A stretch of 8,635 bases of DNA, taken from the NCBI GenBank assembly GCA_902628605.1, contig CACONV010000031.1, positions 1 through 8,635 on the forward strand, read 5' to 3'. This document shows positions 7,795-8,635 of this stretch, one piece after another. The first letter of the stretch is position 1, and each line of letters begins with the position of its first letter. The DNA comes from an uncultured Bacteroidota bacterium. Its GTDB lineage: Bacteria > Bacteroidota > Bacteroidia > Flavobacteriales > Flavobacteriaceae. The position numbers were made by a program, and so were the translations under genes. Below the pieces are notes generated by a model. It was not told where the DNA came from and made no database searches. It saw only the letters and a list, made by a program, of their open reading frames with translations.

Positions 7795-7868
7795 TAGCGA
7801 GGGGGAGACTTGAACTCCCGACCTCCGGGTTATGAATCCGACGCTCTGACCACCTGAGCTACCTCGCC
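7795..7868 (-). tRNA. tRNA-Met, elongator (anticodon CAU)
   Basis: The minus strand folds into a 74-nt cloverleaf. The acceptor is GGCGAGG with CCTCGCT (a G1-U72 wobble, otherwise paired), discriminator A73. The D stem is GCTC/GAGC. The anticodon loop TTCATAA has CAT at 7832-7834. The T arm is GGGAG-TTCAAGT-CTCCC. The initiator is unlikely, because the 1-72 mismatch and three G-C pairs next to the anticodon loop are missing. G2-C71 and C3-G70 fit MetRS identity better than the lysidine-modified tRNA-Ile(CAU), which remains a weaker alternative. The anticodon stem has an A31-C39 mismatch next to the loop and a U27-G43 wobble. CCA is not encoded. Confidence 0.88.
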
Positions 7869-7880
7869 ATCGAAACCTGT

Positions 7881-7888
7881 GCAAGATA
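7881..7888 (-). promoter_or_regulatory. Candidate -7 promoter box for tRNA-Met
   Basis: On the minus strand this reads TATCTTGC, which fits the TAnnTTGC pattern seen upstream of the other transcription units. It ends exactly 12 nt before the mature tRNA 5' end, the same spacing as at tRNA-Ser. The expected -33 position holds ATGC rather than TTTG, with a T-rich run between it and the box. Confidence 0.42.
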
Positions 7889-7955
7889 TAAAAATGCTCG
7901 AAAAAAAAGCATTAAAAAAATCAATTTAAAATTCACCATGTAAACAATTTTTCGA

Positions 7956-7963
7956 TATATTGC
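7956..7963 (+). promoter_or_regulatory. Candidate -7 promoter box for the START-like gene
   Basis: TATATTGC matches the TAnnTTGC pattern and ends 17 nt before the ATG at 7981. Transcription would begin around 7970, leaving a leader of about 10 nt. No -33 TTTG is visible at the expected distance. If real, it rules out translation from the in-frame TTG at 7960, which lies inside the box. Confidence 0.35.
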
Positions 7964-7980
7964 CGTTGAATCTACATATA

Positions 7981-8373
7981 ATGACCAACAAAAAATTATT
8001 CAGTTTAGAGTTCAATTTTCATTGTTCTCCTCAATTGTTGTTTCAGTATTTATCTACACCATCGGGTTTATCTGAGTGGTTCGCTGATGATGTTAATTCA
8101 AGAGGTGAAGATTTTACCTTTATTTGGGAAGATAGTGAGGAATATGCTAAGCTTTTGTCAAAAAAAAATAATGAGTTAGTAAAATTTATGTGGGTAAATG
8201 ATGAGGAAGATTATCAAAAATATTTTTTCGAATTTTTAATTACTGTCGATGAAATAACAAAAGATGTTTCACTTACTGTCACCGACTTTTCTGATGATGA
8301 TGAATTGGAAGAATCAAAAATGTTGTGGACAAATTTGGTTGGTGATTTAAAACAGGTATTAGGAGCTGTATAG
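7981..8373 (+). CDS. START-like domain (SRPBCC/AHSA1-type) protein
   Basis: This 130-residue cytoplasmic protein matches the small START-like family conserved in Flavobacteriia. The marks are an N-terminal beta strand (KKLFSLEFNFHCSPQLLFQY), the block STPSGLSEWFADDV, an acidic middle (FTFIWEDSEEYAKLLSKKNN) and a C-terminal helix (SKMLWTNLVGDLKQVLGA) that would close a helix-grip fold. Such folds form a hydrophobic ligand cavity, but I know of no ligand or biochemical role for this subfamily. There is no signal peptide or membrane segment. I chose the ATG at 7981 over the in-frame TTG at 7960: it gives the family's usual length, and the upstream residues (LPLNLHI) do not look conserved. It converges on yqgE, with only 20 A/T-rich nucleotides between the stop codons and no clear hairpin terminator. 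Confidence 0.85.
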   Translation: MTNKKLFSLEFNFHCSPQLLFQYLSTPSGLSEWFADDVNSRGEDFTFIWEDSEEYAKLLSKKNNELVKFMWVNDEEDYQKYFFEFLITVDEITKDVSLTVTDFSDDDELEESKMLWTNLVGDLKQVLGAV

Positions 8374-8393
8374 GTTTTTTTAAAATTTAAAAT

Positions 8394-8635
8394 TTAATTG
8401 TCTTGTAAATTTTCTGGTGCATTAGACCAAATATAAGAATCACCTTCCATTTTCTTTGTTAGTTTATTCCATAGATTTTCATGAGATTTTTCAAAAATAT
8501 TTTTTGAATAGTCTTTATTTATTTTCCAAAAATTTTCATCTATCTCGTCTCTTAGTTGTTGATCACTCCATCCTGAGTAACCTAAGAAAAACATGACATT
8601 TTCTTCATCTAATTCACCATTTTCAGTTTTTGAAA
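8394..8635 (-). CDS. yqgE: YqgE/AlgH family protein, C-terminal part (start outside window)
   Basis: The reading frame stays open to the window edge. The last 79 codons before the stop are visible (8394-8633), so the true start lies beyond position 8635; the ATG at 8592-8594 is internal. The diagnostic YqgE/AlgH (UPF0301) block is clear: a VMFFLGYSGWSDQQLRDEI stretch, then a tryptophan-containing ENFWKI segment and the C-terminal YIWSNAPENL. The full protein is usually about 185 residues, so roughly the last 40 percent is present. The family is widespread and cytoplasmic, but its molecular function is unsettled. It faces the START-like gene tail to tail. Confidence 0.92.
   Translation of the reverse strand, partial: SKTENGELDEENVMFFLGYSGWSDQQLRDEIDENFWKINKDYSKNIFEKSHENLWNKLTKKMEGDSYIWSNAPENLQDN

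Noticed and set aside
7893..7913. AATGC...GCATT hairpin with an A-rich 11-nt loop upstream of tRNA-Met
   Set aside because: A stem of only 5 bp with a large loop in A/T-rich DNA is expected by chance. It overlaps the region where a -33 element would lie but does not resemble one.
7960..7980. TTG start giving a 137-residue START-like protein
   Set aside because: The ATG at 7981 gives the family's usual N-terminus, and the TTG lies within the putative promoter box.
8374..8393. Bidirectional terminator between the START-like gene and yqgE
   Set aside because: There is a T-run and repeated AAAATTT, but no stem with G-C pairs and no clean inverted repeat.

Overview
The window looks like chromosomal DNA from an A+T-rich member of the Bacteroidota, most likely a marine Flavobacteriia. 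Three things point there. The GyrA, START-like, HD and YqgE proteins have the sequence flavour of that class (for example GyrA beginning [12 protein letters not shown]). No gene start has a recognisable Shine-Dalgarno sequence, only A/T-rich leaders. The putative promoter boxes fit the Bacteroidota TAnnTTTG type rather than TATAAT. Species cannot be named from this sequence.

Layout, left to right. Positions 16-2670 hold gyrA (+), whose tower region carries an insertion of about 55 residues. After a 32-nt spacer with a perfect A/T-rich inverted repeat comes a secreted TPR protein (2703-3944, +). After 79 nt more comes a membrane HD-domain phosphodiesterase of the PgpH/YqfF type, predicted to hydrolyse c-di-AMP (4024-6045, +). 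A tRNA-Ser(GCU) (6106-6189, +) follows and ends in a strong hairpin terminator. Convergent to it is a lipoprotein gene (6226-7674, -) that combines an InlB-type beta repeat, an HExxH zincin-like domain and a cupredoxin with all four type-1 copper ligands. Behind it lie an elongator tRNA-Met(CAU) (7795-7868, -), a START-like domain protein (7981-8373, +) and the 3' part of a convergent yqgE/algH gene (8394 to the window end, -).

Most of the window is housekeeping: DNA topology, nucleotide second-messenger turnover, tRNAs and conserved small proteins. gyrA and the TPR gene are probably co-transcribed. The lipoprotein lies between two tRNA genes and looks like the one accessory gene here. It is probably exported and anchored to the outer membrane, possibly on the cell surface.

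Four of the non-coding leaders carry the same octamer pattern, TAnnTTGC, on the strand of the downstream gene. In front of both tRNAs it sits exactly 12 nt from the mature 5' end. I read these as the -7 promoter elements of this organism. No CRISPR array, insertion sequence, rRNA or phage gene is visible, and no gene-free stretch exceeds 300 bases.
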